41,903 nt of DNA from Phascolarctobacterium sp. (GCA_004558595.1 SFCN01000011.1:1-41903), one strand, 5' to 3'. Shown: positions 7,643 to 16,086, counted from the stretch's first letter. Numbers and translations: made by a program. The notes: generated from the letters alone by a model not told the origin.

Positions 7643-8943
7643 GGGCGCTGCCTCCGGAACTTGCGCATGCGTATGTCCATGTCCGCCCGCAGTAGTGCGG
7701 GCTCATTGCCATGGGACCATGCATCCAGCTGCTTACGCAGCTGTAGCGCTTCCTCGCTGTCCCATTTGTCCTCGCTGACCAGCTGCAGATAGCGCTTGAG
7801 GCTTTGCACAATGGGCAGGCGCTCCGAGCGCAGATTTACATTTTGAATATCCTGCAAAATCTGCGCACTGGAGGCGCCCATGGCAAAGCCGACTCGGCGC
7901 ACACCCTCGAAGCTACGGCCCCACATCAGCACTCGCACGCTTTCAGCGGGCACGCTGCTGAGTACTTGGGGACTGTGGGTGGTGACGATGAACTGTACCT
8001 TGGGGAAGGCGCGCTGCATGTCCAGCAGCACAGTCTGCTGCCATAGGGGATGCAGGTGCATATCGATTTCATCGATGAGCACCACGCCGGGGGTCTCCAA
8101 CACGGCTTGCTTCCCCAGCTGGGGATTAAGGCGGACCATGCGATAGGAAAGGTCTGCCACCATGCTTAAAATGCTGCGGAAGCCGTCGCTTAAGTCATCC
8201 ACGATCATTTCGCCCATATCGGGATGGTTAATGACGAAGCAGCCTAGCTCAAAATTATAATATAAATCGTGGAAGCCGGTGCTTTCCAGACAGGCGTCAA
8301 TGGCTTGACGCACGGCATTTTGGATGAGCAGGGCTTGGGGAGACTGTATGGCTGCAGCTGTTTCCTCGCTAATATGCTTGAACCAATGTCCGAAGGTGTT
8401 GTAGGAGCTGGAGGGCTCCAAACATTCCTGATAGCCCACCGTGCGATCCTCCAGATGCAGGCTGTTTTCGTTCATTAAATTGCTATCCACCCACATGCGG
8501 GCCGTACCATAATAGGCAAAGGCTGGCAAAAGCGTGTTTTTATCTAGCTTTAAGTCGGCGCAGAGCTTGCTGCTGCGCTCTAAAAGATTATCATTCACAG
8601 CCTCGGTCAGGCTGGGGTCGGCGACGGTTTTGCTGCAGCTAATTTTTTCCCCCTGGACCAGCCCCTCTAGAGCTATTTCTACTGGGTATTGGCTGCGCAT
8701 GCTGGCAATATGCTTGCCGTCCTCCTTATAAACGGGTACCCGGCGCACATCTTTGTTTGTTATATGGCGTCCAGCTATGCGAAAGCAGCGCAAATAGGGC
8801 TCCAGGGCAATGGCCAGCGCGTCAAAAATAGCTGTTTTGCCCTTGCCGTTTTCGCCCACGATAACGGTCAGCTGGGGTTCGAAATCAATTTCTAATGCTT
8901 CGTAGCAACGAAAATTCTTTAGCCTTAATTTTTCTATTTGCAT
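7639..8943 (-). CDS. ptuA: Septu-type AAA/ABC ATPase PtuA
   Basis: A 434-residue ATPase of the AAA_15/AAA_21 (SMC/OLD-like) group. Walker A is GENGKGKT (residues 30-37) in the typical IEKLRLKNFRCYE...VIVGENG N-terminus; a signature-like LSDGFRSIL, Walker B VVLIDEIDMHLHP near residue 300 and the H-loop VTTHSPQVL follow. With the HNH partner immediately downstream this is the two-gene Septu anti-phage layout. An upstream ATG at 8976 is open, but it overlaps the likely -10 box (8975-8980), whereas ATG 8943 has GGAGG seven bases upstream; I therefore use 8943. Septu genes are usually carried in accessory defence regions, but here they sit singly between housekeeping genes with no integrase or transposase in the window. 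Confidence 0.88.
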   Translation of the reverse strand: MQIEKLRLKNFRCYEALEIDFEPQLTVIVGENGKGKTAIFDALAIALEPYLRCFRIAGRHITNKDVRRVPVYKEDGKHIASMRSQYPVEIALEGLVQGEKISCSKTVADPSLTEAVNDNLLERSSKLCADLKLDKNTLLPAFAYYGTARMWVDSNLMNENSLHLEDRTVGYQECLEPSSSYNTFGHWFKHISEETAAAIQSPQALLIQNAVRQAIDACLESTGFHDLYYNFELGCFVINHPDMGEMIVDDLSDGFRSILSMVADLSYRMVRLNPQLGKQAVLETPGVVLIDEIDMHLHPLWQQTVLLDMQRAFPKVQFIVTTHSPQVLSSVPAESVRVLMWGRSFEGVRRVGFAMGASSAQILQDIQNVNLRSERLPIVQSLKRYLQLVSEDKWDSEEALQLRKQLDAWSHGNEPALLRADMDIRMRKFRRQRP

Positions 8944-8974
8944 GTGCTCGCCTCCATTTTGTATCCTTGTTAAC

Positions 8975-9003
8975 ATTATACCCCTAAACTGGGCATTGGA
9001 TAA
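8975..9003 (-). promoter_or_regulatory. Promoter of the Septu operon
   Basis: On the minus strand a perfect TATAAT (8980-8975) is preceded by TTATCC (9003-8998) with a 17-base spacer. It is divergent from the DUF401 gene promoter. Confidence 0.6.
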
Positions 9004-9046
9004 GATTATTTATGCTAAAAGTTAAGCAAATTTGAAGAAAAGGTGT

Positions 9047-9052
9047 TATAAT
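9047..9052 (+). promoter_or_regulatory. -10 box upstream of the DUF401 gene
   Basis: A perfect TATAAT about 63 bases before the start at 9115; no good -35 box is visible, so it may need an activator. Only the -10 hexamer is annotated. Confidence 0.35.
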
Positions 9053-9114
9053 AAGCAAGCTACCCCCAAAAGGCAGTAAATCCTCTACTCAATTTACACT
9101 TAAGGATGGTGTCT

Positions 9115-10332
9115 ATGAATATATTTTTATTGCTTGCCATCGCCATGGCTCTGATTATTATTTTACTGCGTAGGCATGTGCCCATTGGCCCCTGTATGCT
9201 GGTAGGCGGCCTTTTTATCTGGGCTATGAAGACCCCTAGCCTGCACTTTCTGTGGCAGGGCATTACAGAAACCCTGACCATGAGCCGTACCTATGATATT
9301 CTCTTTGCCCTCTATTTTGTGATGTGCCTAGAAATCGAGCTGCGTACTAGCGGTGCTTTGGCGGGCATGGTGCACGCTTTGCAGCGCATTTTTTCCAGCA
9401 CCAAGGTTACCTTAGCTGTTATGCCTGCCTTTTTAGGTCTCTTGCCCTCCTTGGGCGGCGCGCGCTTTAGCGCTCCCATTGTGGAGGAGGCCAGCAAGGA
9501 GCTGCCCCTGACCCAGGAGCATCGGGCGGCTATCAATTTTTGGTTCCGCCATATTTTTGAGTTCTCCAGCCCCATTATTCCCGGTATGATCATGGCTTGT
9601 AATATTGCAGGTGTGTCCTATAGCGATTTCATTATGCATTTATGCTGGCTTACAGTGCTGGCCTTTGCAGCGGGCTGGCTGGTGCTGATTACGCCTATTA
9701 AAACCGATGGCATGACAAGCTTTCAGGAGGACCAAGAGGAGCGTTTCCAAAACACTCAGGACCTGTGGCTGAGCCTGTCCCCGGTAGTGCTGACCTTCGT
9801 ATTAGTTGTTTTCTTTAATCTGAACGCCTCCGTGGGTATGGCTGTGGTAACAGTGGGCTTGTTCTTTGTGCTGCGCTTTACCAAGCGCTTCGTCAGCCTG
9901 AAGGAGGTTGTGCTGGGGGCGCTGGATTGGAAGATGTTCTTTAATGTCATTTGCATTCTGTACTTCATCCAGATTCTCACCGTGACCAATGTGCTGCAGG
10001 AAATTGTGGTAGCCTTCCAAAATTCGCCCCTGCCGGTGCCGGTGATTATTGGCTGCGTGAGCTTCATTATTGGCGTGCTGACGGGCATGAGTCAGGGCCA
10101 TGTGGCCATTGTTATGCCCATTGTGGCAGCTATGGCGACGGGTAATTTAAATCTGGCCGGTGTGGCCATGGCCTTTGGCGTGGCCGGGCAAATGCTGACT
10201 CCCACCCATATGTGCCTGGTGGTTACTGTGGATTATTTTAAGTCTAATTTCTTCAAAACCTTGCAGCCTATTTTGCTGTGCGAAGTCATTATTTTGACCG
10301 TCTTTAGCGTTTATTCATATTTTACTTGGTAA
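9115..10332 (+). CDS. DUF401 family integral membrane protein (putative permease)
   Basis: A 405-residue membrane protein with roughly ten or more hydrophobic helices, matching the DUF401/TIGR00529 family, which is distantly related to ion-transporter-type permeases (GntP/ArsB-like). Characteristic pieces are LPSLGGARFSAPIVEEA (near residue 115) and, in the second half, GVLTGMSQGHVAIVMPIVA and GQMLTPTHMCLVVTVDYF, which form re-entrant, symmetry-related loops. The substrate is unknown. ATG 9106 is open, but it overlaps the AAGGA (9102-9106) that is well placed for ATG 9115. It is monocistronic with its own terminator. Confidence 0.82.
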   Translation: MNIFLLLAIAMALIIILLRRHVPIGPCMLVGGLFIWAMKTPSLHFLWQGITETLTMSRTYDILFALYFVMCLEIELRTSGALAGMVHALQRIFSSTKVTLAVMPAFLGLLPSLGGARFSAPIVEEASKELPLTQEHRAAINFWFRHIFEFSSPIIPGMIMACNIAGVSYSDFIMHLCWLTVLAFAAGWLVLITPIKTDGMTSFQEDQEERFQNTQDLWLSLSPVVLTFVLVVFFNLNASVGMAVVTVGLFFVLRFTKRFVSLKEVVLGALDWKMFFNVICILYFIQILTVTNVLQEIVVAFQNSPLPVPVIIGCVSFIIGVLTGMSQGHVAIVMPIVAAMATGNLNLAGVAMAFGVAGQMLTPTHMCLVVTVDYFKSNFFKTLQPILLCEVIILTVFSVYSYFTW

Positions 10333-10340
10333 ATAGTGAG

Positions 10341-10373
10341 AAAGTCCTGCTTGAGGCAGGATTTTCTTTTTTT
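10341..10373 (+). terminator. Intrinsic terminator after the DUF401 gene
   Basis: TCCTGC (10345-10350), loop TTGAG, GCAGGA (10356-10361), then TTTTCTTTTTTT. Confidence 0.85.
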
Positions 10374-10446
10374 ATGCAGAATGATATATGTGATTACTGT
10401 GTATTGTCTGTAAGTAGTATACATAAAACTAACAAAGGAGACTAGA

Positions 10447-11820
10447 ATGATGGAAATTACTAACAAAGCCTTTAAGGCTTACGATGTGCGTGGCGTATAT
10501 CCTACCGAAGTGAACGAGGAAATGGCTTATCGTGTGGGTAGAATTTTTTCTGCTATGTTTGCTGCTGAAACCGTGGTCGTAGGCCACGATATTCGCTTAA
10601 GCGGTCCTGCTATTGTAGCAGCCCTGACCGAGGGCCTGCGCCATGGTGGCACCAAGGTTATTGATATTGGCCAATGTGGCACGGAAATGATTTATTTCGC
10701 CACTGCTCATTTAAAGGCTGACGGCGGTATTATGGTTACCGCTAGCCATAATCCTAAGGAATATAACGGTATGAAGCTGGTGCGCCGGGATGCTCGTCCC
10801 ATCAGCGCGGATACGGGCCTCAAGGAAATCGGTGAGATGGTGGCTGCTTCTAACGATATGCCCCATCAGCTGGTGCCGGGCAAGACCCTTGGCGAGGTGG
10901 AAAAGGTGGATATCGTGCCCGCTTATATCGAGCATCTGCTGAGCTATGTGGATGTCAAGGCTCTGAAGCCCATGAAGATTGTGGCTAACCCCGGTAATGG
11001 TGGCGCCGGTCCTATTTTGAAGGAGCTGGCTAAGCATTTGCCCTTTGAATTTATTACTTTAAACGATACTCCTGACGGCACCTTCCCCAATGGTGTGCCC
11101 AATCCGCTGCTCATGCCTAATCGGGAGGCCACCGCTAAGGTAGTACGTGAGAGCGGAGCTGATTTAGGTATTGCTTGGGACGGCGACTTTGACCGCTGCT
11201 TCCTCTTTGACGAGAAGGCAGAATTTATCGAGGGCTATTACATTGTGGGCCTTTTGGCCGAGGTCTTCCTGCTGAAGGAGCCCGGTGCTAAGATTATGTT
11301 CGACCCGCGGCTGACCTGGAACACCGAGGATATCTTAAAGCGTGACGGCGGCGTGCCCGTGCGCTGCAAGAGCGGTCATGCCTTCATGAAGGAATGCATG
11401 CGCAATAATGATGTGCTCTACGGTGGCGAGATGAGTGCCCACCATTATTTCCGCGACTTCTCCTGCTGCGACAGCGGTATGATTCCTTGGCTTCTCGTAA
11501 CCGAGCTCATTTGCCGCAGTGGTAAAACTCTGTCCCAGCTGGTAGGCGAGCGTGTAGAAATGTATCCCTGCAGCGGTGAAATCAACCGTAAGGTGGAGGA
11601 TTCCGCAGCAGTTTTGGCTGAGCTGGGCAAGCGTTATGCGGATGGTGAGCAGGACCATCTGGACGGCCTCAGCGTGGCCTATGACAACTGGCGCTTTAAT
11701 GTACGCGTGTCCAATACTGAGCCTGTAATGCGTCTCAATGTGGAGACTAGAGGCGATAAGGAGCTCATGGCGGCAAAAACTGAGGAGCTTTTGACCATTA
11801 TCGGTGGCGAGGAAGCGTAA
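10447..11820 (+). CDS. manB: Phosphomannomutase/phosphoglucomutase
   Basis: A 457-residue alpha-D-phosphohexomutase (ManB/AlgC group) that interconverts mannose or glucose 6- and 1-phosphates for sugar nucleotides and surface glycans. Seen in order: N-terminal FKAYDVRGVYPTE; the phosphoserine loop MVTASHNPKEYNGMK with Ser100; the metal loop WDGDFDRCF (Asp245-Arg250); the sugar-binding loop GGEMSAHHYF; and the C-terminal phosphate loop RVSNTEPVMRLNVE. All four active-site elements are intact. Start ATG 10447 follows AAGGAG by six bases (a second ATG follows at once). It precedes galE by 66 bases; the gap holds a GGGCGG/CCGCCC hairpin without a T-run, so read-through into galE is likely. The symbol is by group only; pgm-like activity is equally possible. 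Confidence 0.88.
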   Translation: MMEITNKAFKAYDVRGVYPTEVNEEMAYRVGRIFSAMFAAETVVVGHDIRLSGPAIVAALTEGLRHGGTKVIDIGQCGTEMIYFATAHLKADGGIMVTASHNPKEYNGMKLVRRDARPISADTGLKEIGEMVAASNDMPHQLVPGKTLGEVEKVDIVPAYIEHLLSYVDVKALKPMKIVANPGNGGAGPILKELAKHLPFEFITLNDTPDGTFPNGVPNPLLMPNREATAKVVRESGADLGIAWDGDFDRCFLFDEKAEFIEGYYIVGLLAEVFLLKEPGAKIMFDPRLTWNTEDILKRDGGVPVRCKSGHAFMKECMRNNDVLYGGEMSAHHYFRDFSCCDSGMIPWLLVTELICRSGKTLSQLVGERVEMYPCSGEINRKVEDSAAVLAELGKRYADGEQDHLDGLSVAYDNWRFNVRVSNTEPVMRLNVETRGDKELMAAKTEELLTIIGGEEA

Positions 11821-11886
11821 GCATTTAGTTCAACAAGGGCGGTGGCTTAAGCTTGCCGCCCCATTAAGATAAATCGAGGTATAAAG

Positions 11887-12876
11887 ATGAATATTCTAGT
11901 TACAGGCGGCGCCGGTTACATCGGCTCCCATGTAGTGGAGGAGCTGCAAAAGAGCGGCTTTACTCCCATTGTTTATGATAATTTTTCCACCGGACACGAG
12001 GAGGCCGTGCCTGAGGATGTGCAGCTAATTGAGGGTGATATTCATGATGTGCGCTTCGCGAAGCACATTATGGAGCAATTTAAGATTGATGCTGTCATTC
12101 ATTTTGCTGCGTCCAGTCTTGTGGGCGAGTCCATGACCAACCCCAGCAAGTATTATTTTAATAATGTGGAGGGCAGTCTGCACCTTTTGGAGGCTATGCG
12201 TGGCGCGGGCGTGGACCGCATCGTTTTTTCCTCCACTGCGGCTGTGTACGGTGAGCCGGAGCAGGTGCCCATTACTGAGAATAGCAAACTGCAGCCTACC
12301 AATGTCTATGGTCGTAGCAAGCTGATGATTGAGAAAATGCTGGCTGATTATGATATGGCCTATGATATGCGCTATGTGGCGCTGCGTTATTTTAACGCAG
12401 CCGGCGCTTCCCCCACCCGTGATATCGGTGAGGACCATAATCCGGAAAGCCACTTGATTCCCCTGATTTTGAAGACGGCTCAGGGTGTGCGTAAGCAGGT
12501 CGCTATTTTTGGTACCGATTATCCCACTGAGGACGGTACCTGCATCCGCGATTATATTCATGTGTGCGACTTGGCCAGAGCCCATGTGCTGGCCCTGCAG
12601 CATTTGCTGAAGGGCGGAGCTAGCCGCGTGTACAATCTGGGCAGCGAGAATGGCTTTAGTGTACGCCAGATGATCGACTCTGCGAAAAAGATTACGGCAG
12701 TGGACTTCACTGTAGTGGAGGAAGCCCGCCGGGCCGGCGACCCGGCGGTGCTCATCGCCTCTTCGGAAAAAATCCGCAAGGAATTGGGTTGGGTGCCGGA
12801 GCATAGCAGCGTGGATGAGGTTATTTCCACGGCCTGGAAATGGCACAAGGGCCATCCTCAGGGCTATAATGCTTAA
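11887..12876 (+). CDS. galE: UDP-glucose 4-epimerase
   Basis: A 329-residue extended short-chain dehydrogenase that interconverts UDP-glucose and UDP-galactose. The Rossmann motif VTGGAGYIGSHV is at the N-terminus, the catalytic serine lies in FSSTAAVYGEPE, and the YxxxK pair is Tyr141/Lys145 in VYGRSKLMIE. The C-terminal substrate-binding block has NLGSENGFSVRQMI and RRAGDPAVLIASSEKIRKELGW broken over two regions, typical of GalE. Start ATG 11887 has CGAGG seven to eight bases upstream. With the upstream phosphohexomutase it forms a sugar-nucleotide unit supplying hexose-1-phosphate and UDP-galactose for surface polysaccharide. Confidence 0.93.
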   Translation: MNILVTGGAGYIGSHVVEELQKSGFTPIVYDNFSTGHEEAVPEDVQLIEGDIHDVRFAKHIMEQFKIDAVIHFAASSLVGESMTNPSKYYFNNVEGSLHLLEAMRGAGVDRIVFSSTAAVYGEPEQVPITENSKLQPTNVYGRSKLMIEKMLADYDMAYDMRYVALRYFNAAGASPTRDIGEDHNPESHLIPLILKTAQGVRKQVAIFGTDYPTEDGTCIRDYIHVCDLARAHVLALQHLLKGGASRVYNLGSENGFSVRQMIDSAKKITAVDFTVVEEARRAGDPAVLIASSEKIRKELGWVPEHSSVDEVISTAWKWHKGHPQGYNA

Positions 12877-12917
12877 GTCCAAGCCTGCGAATTAGCTAGG
12901 TTCAGGAGAATCTTTCC

Positions 12918-12946
12918 TTGACAGGGGCTGAACTCTTCAGTATAAT
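12918..12946 (+). promoter_or_regulatory. Promoter of tRNA-Leu(TAG)
   Basis: Perfect TTGACA (12918-12923), 17-base spacer and perfect TATAAT (12941-12946), 37 bases before the mature tRNA. Confidence 0.92.
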
Positions 12947-12983
12947 ATATCTCGGACGCGAAATGCGTCCGTAAAAGCATAAC

Positions 12984-13068
12984 GCGAGTGTGGCGGAACT
13001 GGCAGACGCACTAGACTTAGGATCTAGCGCCTTTCGGCGTGCAGGTTCGATTCCTGTCACTCGCACCA
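12984..13068 (+). tRNA. tRNA-Leu(TAG)
   Basis: Acceptor GCGAGTG (12984-12990) pairs with CACTCGC (13058-13064), discriminator A and encoded CCA. Anticodon arm CTAGA-CTTAGGA-TCTAG gives anticodon TAG (UAG). The long variable arm GCCTTTCGGC and GGTTCGATTCC T-arm are typical of class II tRNA-Leu. Confidence 0.95.
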
Positions 13069-13074
13069 AAAATT

Positions 13075-13117
13075 CATCCATACCTTCTTAACTAGGGGGT
13101 ATGGATATTTTGTTTTA
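13075..13117 (+). terminator. Intrinsic terminator after tRNA-Leu(TAG)
   Basis: ATCCATACC (13076-13084) pairs with GGTATGGAT (13098-13106), followed by ATTTTGTTTT. Confidence 0.85.
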
Positions 13118-13168
13118 TAAAGCCTTAAAAAAAGAGGGAGTTTAAGCTATTTACAATAAAGAAAAGTA

Positions 13169-13197
13169 TTGTTAAGAATACACAAAAGTGATATAAT
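13169..13197 (+). promoter_or_regulatory. Promoter of the XRE regulator
   Basis: TTGTTA (13169-13174), 17-base spacer, perfect TATAAT (13192-13197). The transcript would begin near 13204, giving a leader of about 100 bases before the preferred start. Confidence 0.7.
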
Positions 13198-13307
13198 TAA
13201 AGAAAACTTTACATTAGTAAGTGATACTTGCCATAATGGGGGATTATTATTGGCTATTGTTTACTGAGGTAAAGATAAGATTACAATTAGGAAAGGCGTG
13301 CCATATT

Positions 13308-13604
13308 ATGAAGAATATCGCTAAGATTATTGGAACTAGAATTAAAATGCTCAGATTTGCCAAGCATATGCAACAAACGGAGCTGGCGAAGCGTATGGGT
13401 ATTAGTCAGACCCATATGAGTAATATTGAAAGTGGCCGCAATAACGTTACCATTGATAATCTGTACAAGCTGCACGAAATTTTAGAATGCCCCATGAGCA
13501 GCTTTTTTATAGATATTGATGGTAAGCCGCAGGCAAAGGAAAACAAGGATGTATTCTCCTTGGAGGAGTTGACCCAAGCTTTGATTCTGTTGAAGAAGCA
13601 ATGA
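13308..13604 (+). CDS. XRE/Cro-C1 family transcriptional regulator
   Basis: A 98-residue helix-turn-helix protein. The HTH_3 domain spans about residues 6-65: IKMLRFAKHMQQTELAKRMG, then ISQTHMSNIESGRNNVTID, and it ends in LYKLHEILECPMSSFF. The C-terminal 30 residues are a helical tail, with no sensor domain. A GTG at 13221 is open in frame, but it is only about 17 bases from the expected transcription start and has no ribosome site; ATG 13308 has AGGAAAGG, rather far (12 bases) upstream, and is preferred. The target is unknown. It stands alone between a tRNA-Leu and ilvN, with its own promoter and terminator. Confidence 0.82.
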   Translation: MKNIAKIIGTRIKMLRFAKHMQQTELAKRMGISQTHMSNIESGRNNVTIDNLYKLHEILECPMSSFFIDIDGKPQAKENKDVFSLEELTQALILLKKQ

Positions 13605-13616
13605 TTTGTTTTTTGC

Positions 13617-13663
13617 AGTACCATTTTAAGTCCCTGATGAGAGCTTAAAATGGTACTTTTTGT
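13617..13663 (+). terminator. Intrinsic terminator after the XRE gene
   Basis: AGTACCATTTTAAG (13617-13630) pairs with CTTAAAATGGTACT (13644-13657), then TTTTTGTTAT. Confidence 0.9.
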
Positions 13664-13722
13664 TATATTGTTAACAGAAGACAGGTTGTTTAGTACATAA
13701 ATTAAGAAATGTTACAAAATTC

Positions 13723-13751
13723 TTGACAAAAAAAGCTTCGATTGTCATAAT
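13723..13751 (+). promoter_or_regulatory. Promoter of ilvNB
   Basis: Perfect TTGACA (13723-13728), 17-base spacer, CATAAT (13746-13751). The leader runs about 60 bases to the ilvN start. Confidence 0.8.
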
Positions 13752-13767
13752 TTATGCTAACGAGCTA

Positions 13768-13801
13768 GCCCCTTTCCGCCAGGCGGATGGGGGTATTTTT
13801 A
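13768..13801 (+). promoter_or_regulatory. Terminator-like leader hairpin of ilvN
   Basis: Between promoter and ribosome site a GC-rich hairpin (AGCCCCTTTCCG / CGGATGGGGG) is followed by TATTTTTAT, like an intrinsic terminator. It could act as an attenuator, but no leader peptide or T-box fits in the 60-base leader, so the control signal is not identifiable. Confidence 0.5.
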
Positions 13802-13817
13802 TAGAGGAGGAGTAGGT

Positions 13818-14354
13818 ATGGAGCAGATTTTATCCATTGTTGTACGTAACCAGCCCGGCGTTTTGATGCGTGTAGCCGGAATGTTTTCCCGCAGGGGATA
13901 TAATATTGATAGCTTGGCCGTGGGTACCACCCAAAACCCCGAGTTTTCCCGTATGACCGTTACTATGGAGGCCGATGAGCCCACGGTGGTGCAGGTGTGT
14001 AAGCAGTTAGCGAAGCTGGTAGAAGTAGAAAAGGTGAAGGTGCTGCCGCCCCGTGGCAGTGCCACCCGTAGCATGGTGCTGGTGAAGGTTCGCGCAGGAT
14101 CCAAGCGCATGGAGCTGTTGCAGCTGGCAGAGGTTTTCCGCGCTCATGCGGTGGATGTAACCGGTGAGTCCTTGATTTTCGTAGCTACCGGTGACGAGGG
14201 TAAGCTCAAGGCCTTTGTAGATGTGATGCGTCCTTATGGCGTTACGGAAATGGTGCAGACCGGCTTGGTAGCCCTGGAGAGGGGCGACACCGCGTTAGCG
14301 GTGGAGGAATCCCGCTTCGAATGGCCTACCACTGAAAAAGCAAGAACGATTTGA
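13818..14354 (+). CDS. ilvN: Acetolactate synthase small (regulatory) subunit
   Basis: A 178-residue regulatory subunit of acetohydroxyacid synthase, which carries valine feedback control and boosts activity of IlvB. The N-terminal ACT domain (residues 3-75) starts ILSIVVRNQPGVLMRVAGMF and contains the RRGYNIDSLAVG effector loop; the second, C-terminal ACT-like domain follows, with VDVTGESLIFVATGDEGKL and GVTEMVQTGLVALERG. Length is typical of the long-form subunit. Start ATG 13818 follows GAGGAGGAG. It precedes ilvB by 28 bases, the reverse of the common ilvB-ilvN order. Expression probably depends on the promoter and hairpin just upstream. Confidence 0.93.
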   Translation: MEQILSIVVRNQPGVLMRVAGMFSRRGYNIDSLAVGTTQNPEFSRMTVTMEADEPTVVQVCKQLAKLVEVEKVKVLPPRGSATRSMVLVKVRAGSKRMELLQLAEVFRAHAVDVTGESLIFVATGDEGKLKAFVDVMRPYGVTEMVQTGLVALERGDTALAVEESRFEWPTTEKARTI

Positions 14355-14382
14355 GAAATAGATGTGGAAAGGATGTGAGCCT

Positions 14383-16041
14383 ATGCAAATGACCGGTGCA
14401 GAAATTATGGTCAAGGTCTTGGCTGAAGAAGGTGTAACCACTGTTTTTGGCTATCCAGGCGGCGCGATACTCCCTTTTTATGATGCGCTGCGTGAGAGTA
14501 AAATTAAACATATATTGACGGCCCACGAGCAGGGCGCAGCCCATGCGGCGGACGGCTTTGCTAGAGCCAGCGGTAAGGTAGGCGTGTGCATTGCTACCTC
14601 CGGCCCCGGTGCTACTAATCTAGTAACGGGTCTGGCTACGGCGTTTCTTGATTCCACACCTGTGGTGGCCATTACGGGCCAGGTACAGCGTGCCTTGATT
14701 GGGCACGATGCCTTCCAAGAGGTAGATATTACGGGTATCACCATGCCCATTACGAAGCATAATTTCCTAGTGAAAAAGCCCGAAAATCTGGCTCAGACAC
14801 TGCGTTTAGCCTTCCAATTGGCTAAGGAGGGGCGTCCGGGTCCTGTGCTGGTGGACGTGCCCCGTGATGTGCAAACGGCGTTAATAGATTATGTTCCTGA
14901 TAGACTAAGAGATCTGCCTCCGGTGCTGCCGGATAAGGATAGAGTGGCCGCCGCAGTAGCCGCCATTAATAAGGCCCAACGTCCGGTAATGCTGGTGGGT
15001 GGCGGCGTTATTAACGCAGATGCGGAATACGACGCTATGCACTTATGCGAAAAGCTGCATATTCCTGTTGTGAGCACTCTTATGGGCTTGGGAGCCATCA
15101 GCGCTTATCGCAGTCTGTTCTTGGGCATGACCGGCCTTCATGGTCACGAGCGGGCCAACAACGCTGTTAAGGAAGCAGATTTGATTCTGGCTGTGGGCAG
15201 CCGCTTTAATGATCGTGTAACCGGTGAACGCTCTAGCTATAGCGCCAATAAAACTATTATTCATCTTGATATCGACCCCGCGGAGCTGGATAAAAATATT
15301 GACTCCAGCATCGGTATTACAGGCAATATGAATATGACCTTGAATCTGCTGGAGAAGGGTAGCGTGCCCCACGATTTATCTGCTTGGTGGGATAAAATCG
15401 CTAGCTGGCCCGGCATGGACGACGATTTCGGCGATGAGGAAGCGCCGCGCTTTTTCAAAGCGCTGAACCCTGTCATCAAGGGCAAGGATTACATCATTAC
15501 TACGGACGTGGGCCAGCACCAGATGTGGGCGGCTCAGCACCTGAAGATAGAGTTCGCTCGTCAGCTTATTACCAGCGGCGGCCTGGGCACCATGGGCTTC
15601 GGCCTGCCGGCAGCCATGGGTGCGCAGCTGGCTCGCCCTGAGAGCCGCGCCATTAGCCTGAGCGGCGATGGCGGCTTTAAGATGACCGGCTCCGAGCTCT
15701 TTACTATCGCTAGCAACAATATACCCGTCATCGCTATCGTTTTCAACAATAGCGGCTTGGGCATGATTCGCCAGCTGCAAACAGTGCAGTTTAATAAGCG
15801 CTTCACCGCCTGCGAGATGCCGGGCTATGTGGATTTCGTCAAATATGCCGAGGCCTTTGGCATTAAGGGTGAGCATGTAGCTACGCCGGAGGAGCTGTCC
15901 ATGGCCTTGGACAAGGCCATGGCAGTCCAGGAGCCCTATCTCATCGAAGTTAGCATTAATCCGAAGGATATGGTGCTGCCCATGGTAGCGCCGGGCCTGG
16001 GTATTAATGATTACGTTAAATTTGAGGATAAAAAACAATAA
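14383..16041 (+). CDS. ilvB: Acetolactate synthase large (catalytic) subunit
   Basis: A 552-residue ThDP-dependent enzyme that joins two pyruvates to acetolactate (or pyruvate and 2-ketobutyrate) in branched-chain amino-acid synthesis. The ThDP-activating glutamate is in ILTAHEQGAAHAADGFARA; the N-terminal FGYPGGAILPFYDAL and the FAD-binding middle domain follow; the C-terminal ThDP/Mg motif is LSGDGGFKMTGSEL...FNNSGLGMIRQLQ. ATG 14362 is open, but ATG 14383 has AAGGA nine bases upstream and gives the family N-terminus (MQMTGAEIMVKVL). It is co-transcribed with ilvN and ends in a terminator, so ilvC and ilvD lie elsewhere. Confidence 0.95.
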   Translation: MQMTGAEIMVKVLAEEGVTTVFGYPGGAILPFYDALRESKIKHILTAHEQGAAHAADGFARASGKVGVCIATSGPGATNLVTGLATAFLDSTPVVAITGQVQRALIGHDAFQEVDITGITMPITKHNFLVKKPENLAQTLRLAFQLAKEGRPGPVLVDVPRDVQTALIDYVPDRLRDLPPVLPDKDRVAAAVAAINKAQRPVMLVGGGVINADAEYDAMHLCEKLHIPVVSTLMGLGAISAYRSLFLGMTGLHGHERANNAVKEADLILAVGSRFNDRVTGERSSYSANKTIIHLDIDPAELDKNIDSSIGITGNMNMTLNLLEKGSVPHDLSAWWDKIASWPGMDDDFGDEEAPRFFKALNPVIKGKDYIITTDVGQHQMWAAQHLKIEFARQLITSGGLGTMGFGLPAAMGAQLARPESRAISLSGDGGFKMTGSELFTIASNNIPVIAIVFNNSGLGMIRQLQTVQFNKRFTACEMPGYVDFVKYAEAFGIKGEHVATPEELSMALDKAMAVQEPYLIEVSINPKDMVLPMVAPGLGINDYVKFEDKKQ

Positions 16042-16056
16042 CTGTTTGCAAAATAG

Positions 16057-16086
16057 GAGCCGAGGCATCGATCCCGGCTCTTTTTT
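16057..16086 (+). terminator. Intrinsic terminator after ilvB
   Basis: GAGCCG (16057-16062) pairs with CGGCTC (16075-16080), then TTTTTT. Confidence 0.9.

Noticed and set aside
8944..9114. Retron reverse transcriptase or msr-msd RNA with the Septu genes
   Set aside because: The gap upstream of ptuA holds only divergent promoters and there is no reverse transcriptase frame nearby.
11837..11864. Terminator between manB and galE
   Set aside because: A GGGCGG/CCGCCC hairpin is present but no T-run follows; more likely an intra-operon hairpin.
13221..13307. N-terminal extension of the XRE regulator from GTG 13221
   Set aside because: The start has no ribosome site and lies almost at the expected transcription start; the extension is not part of the HTH fold.
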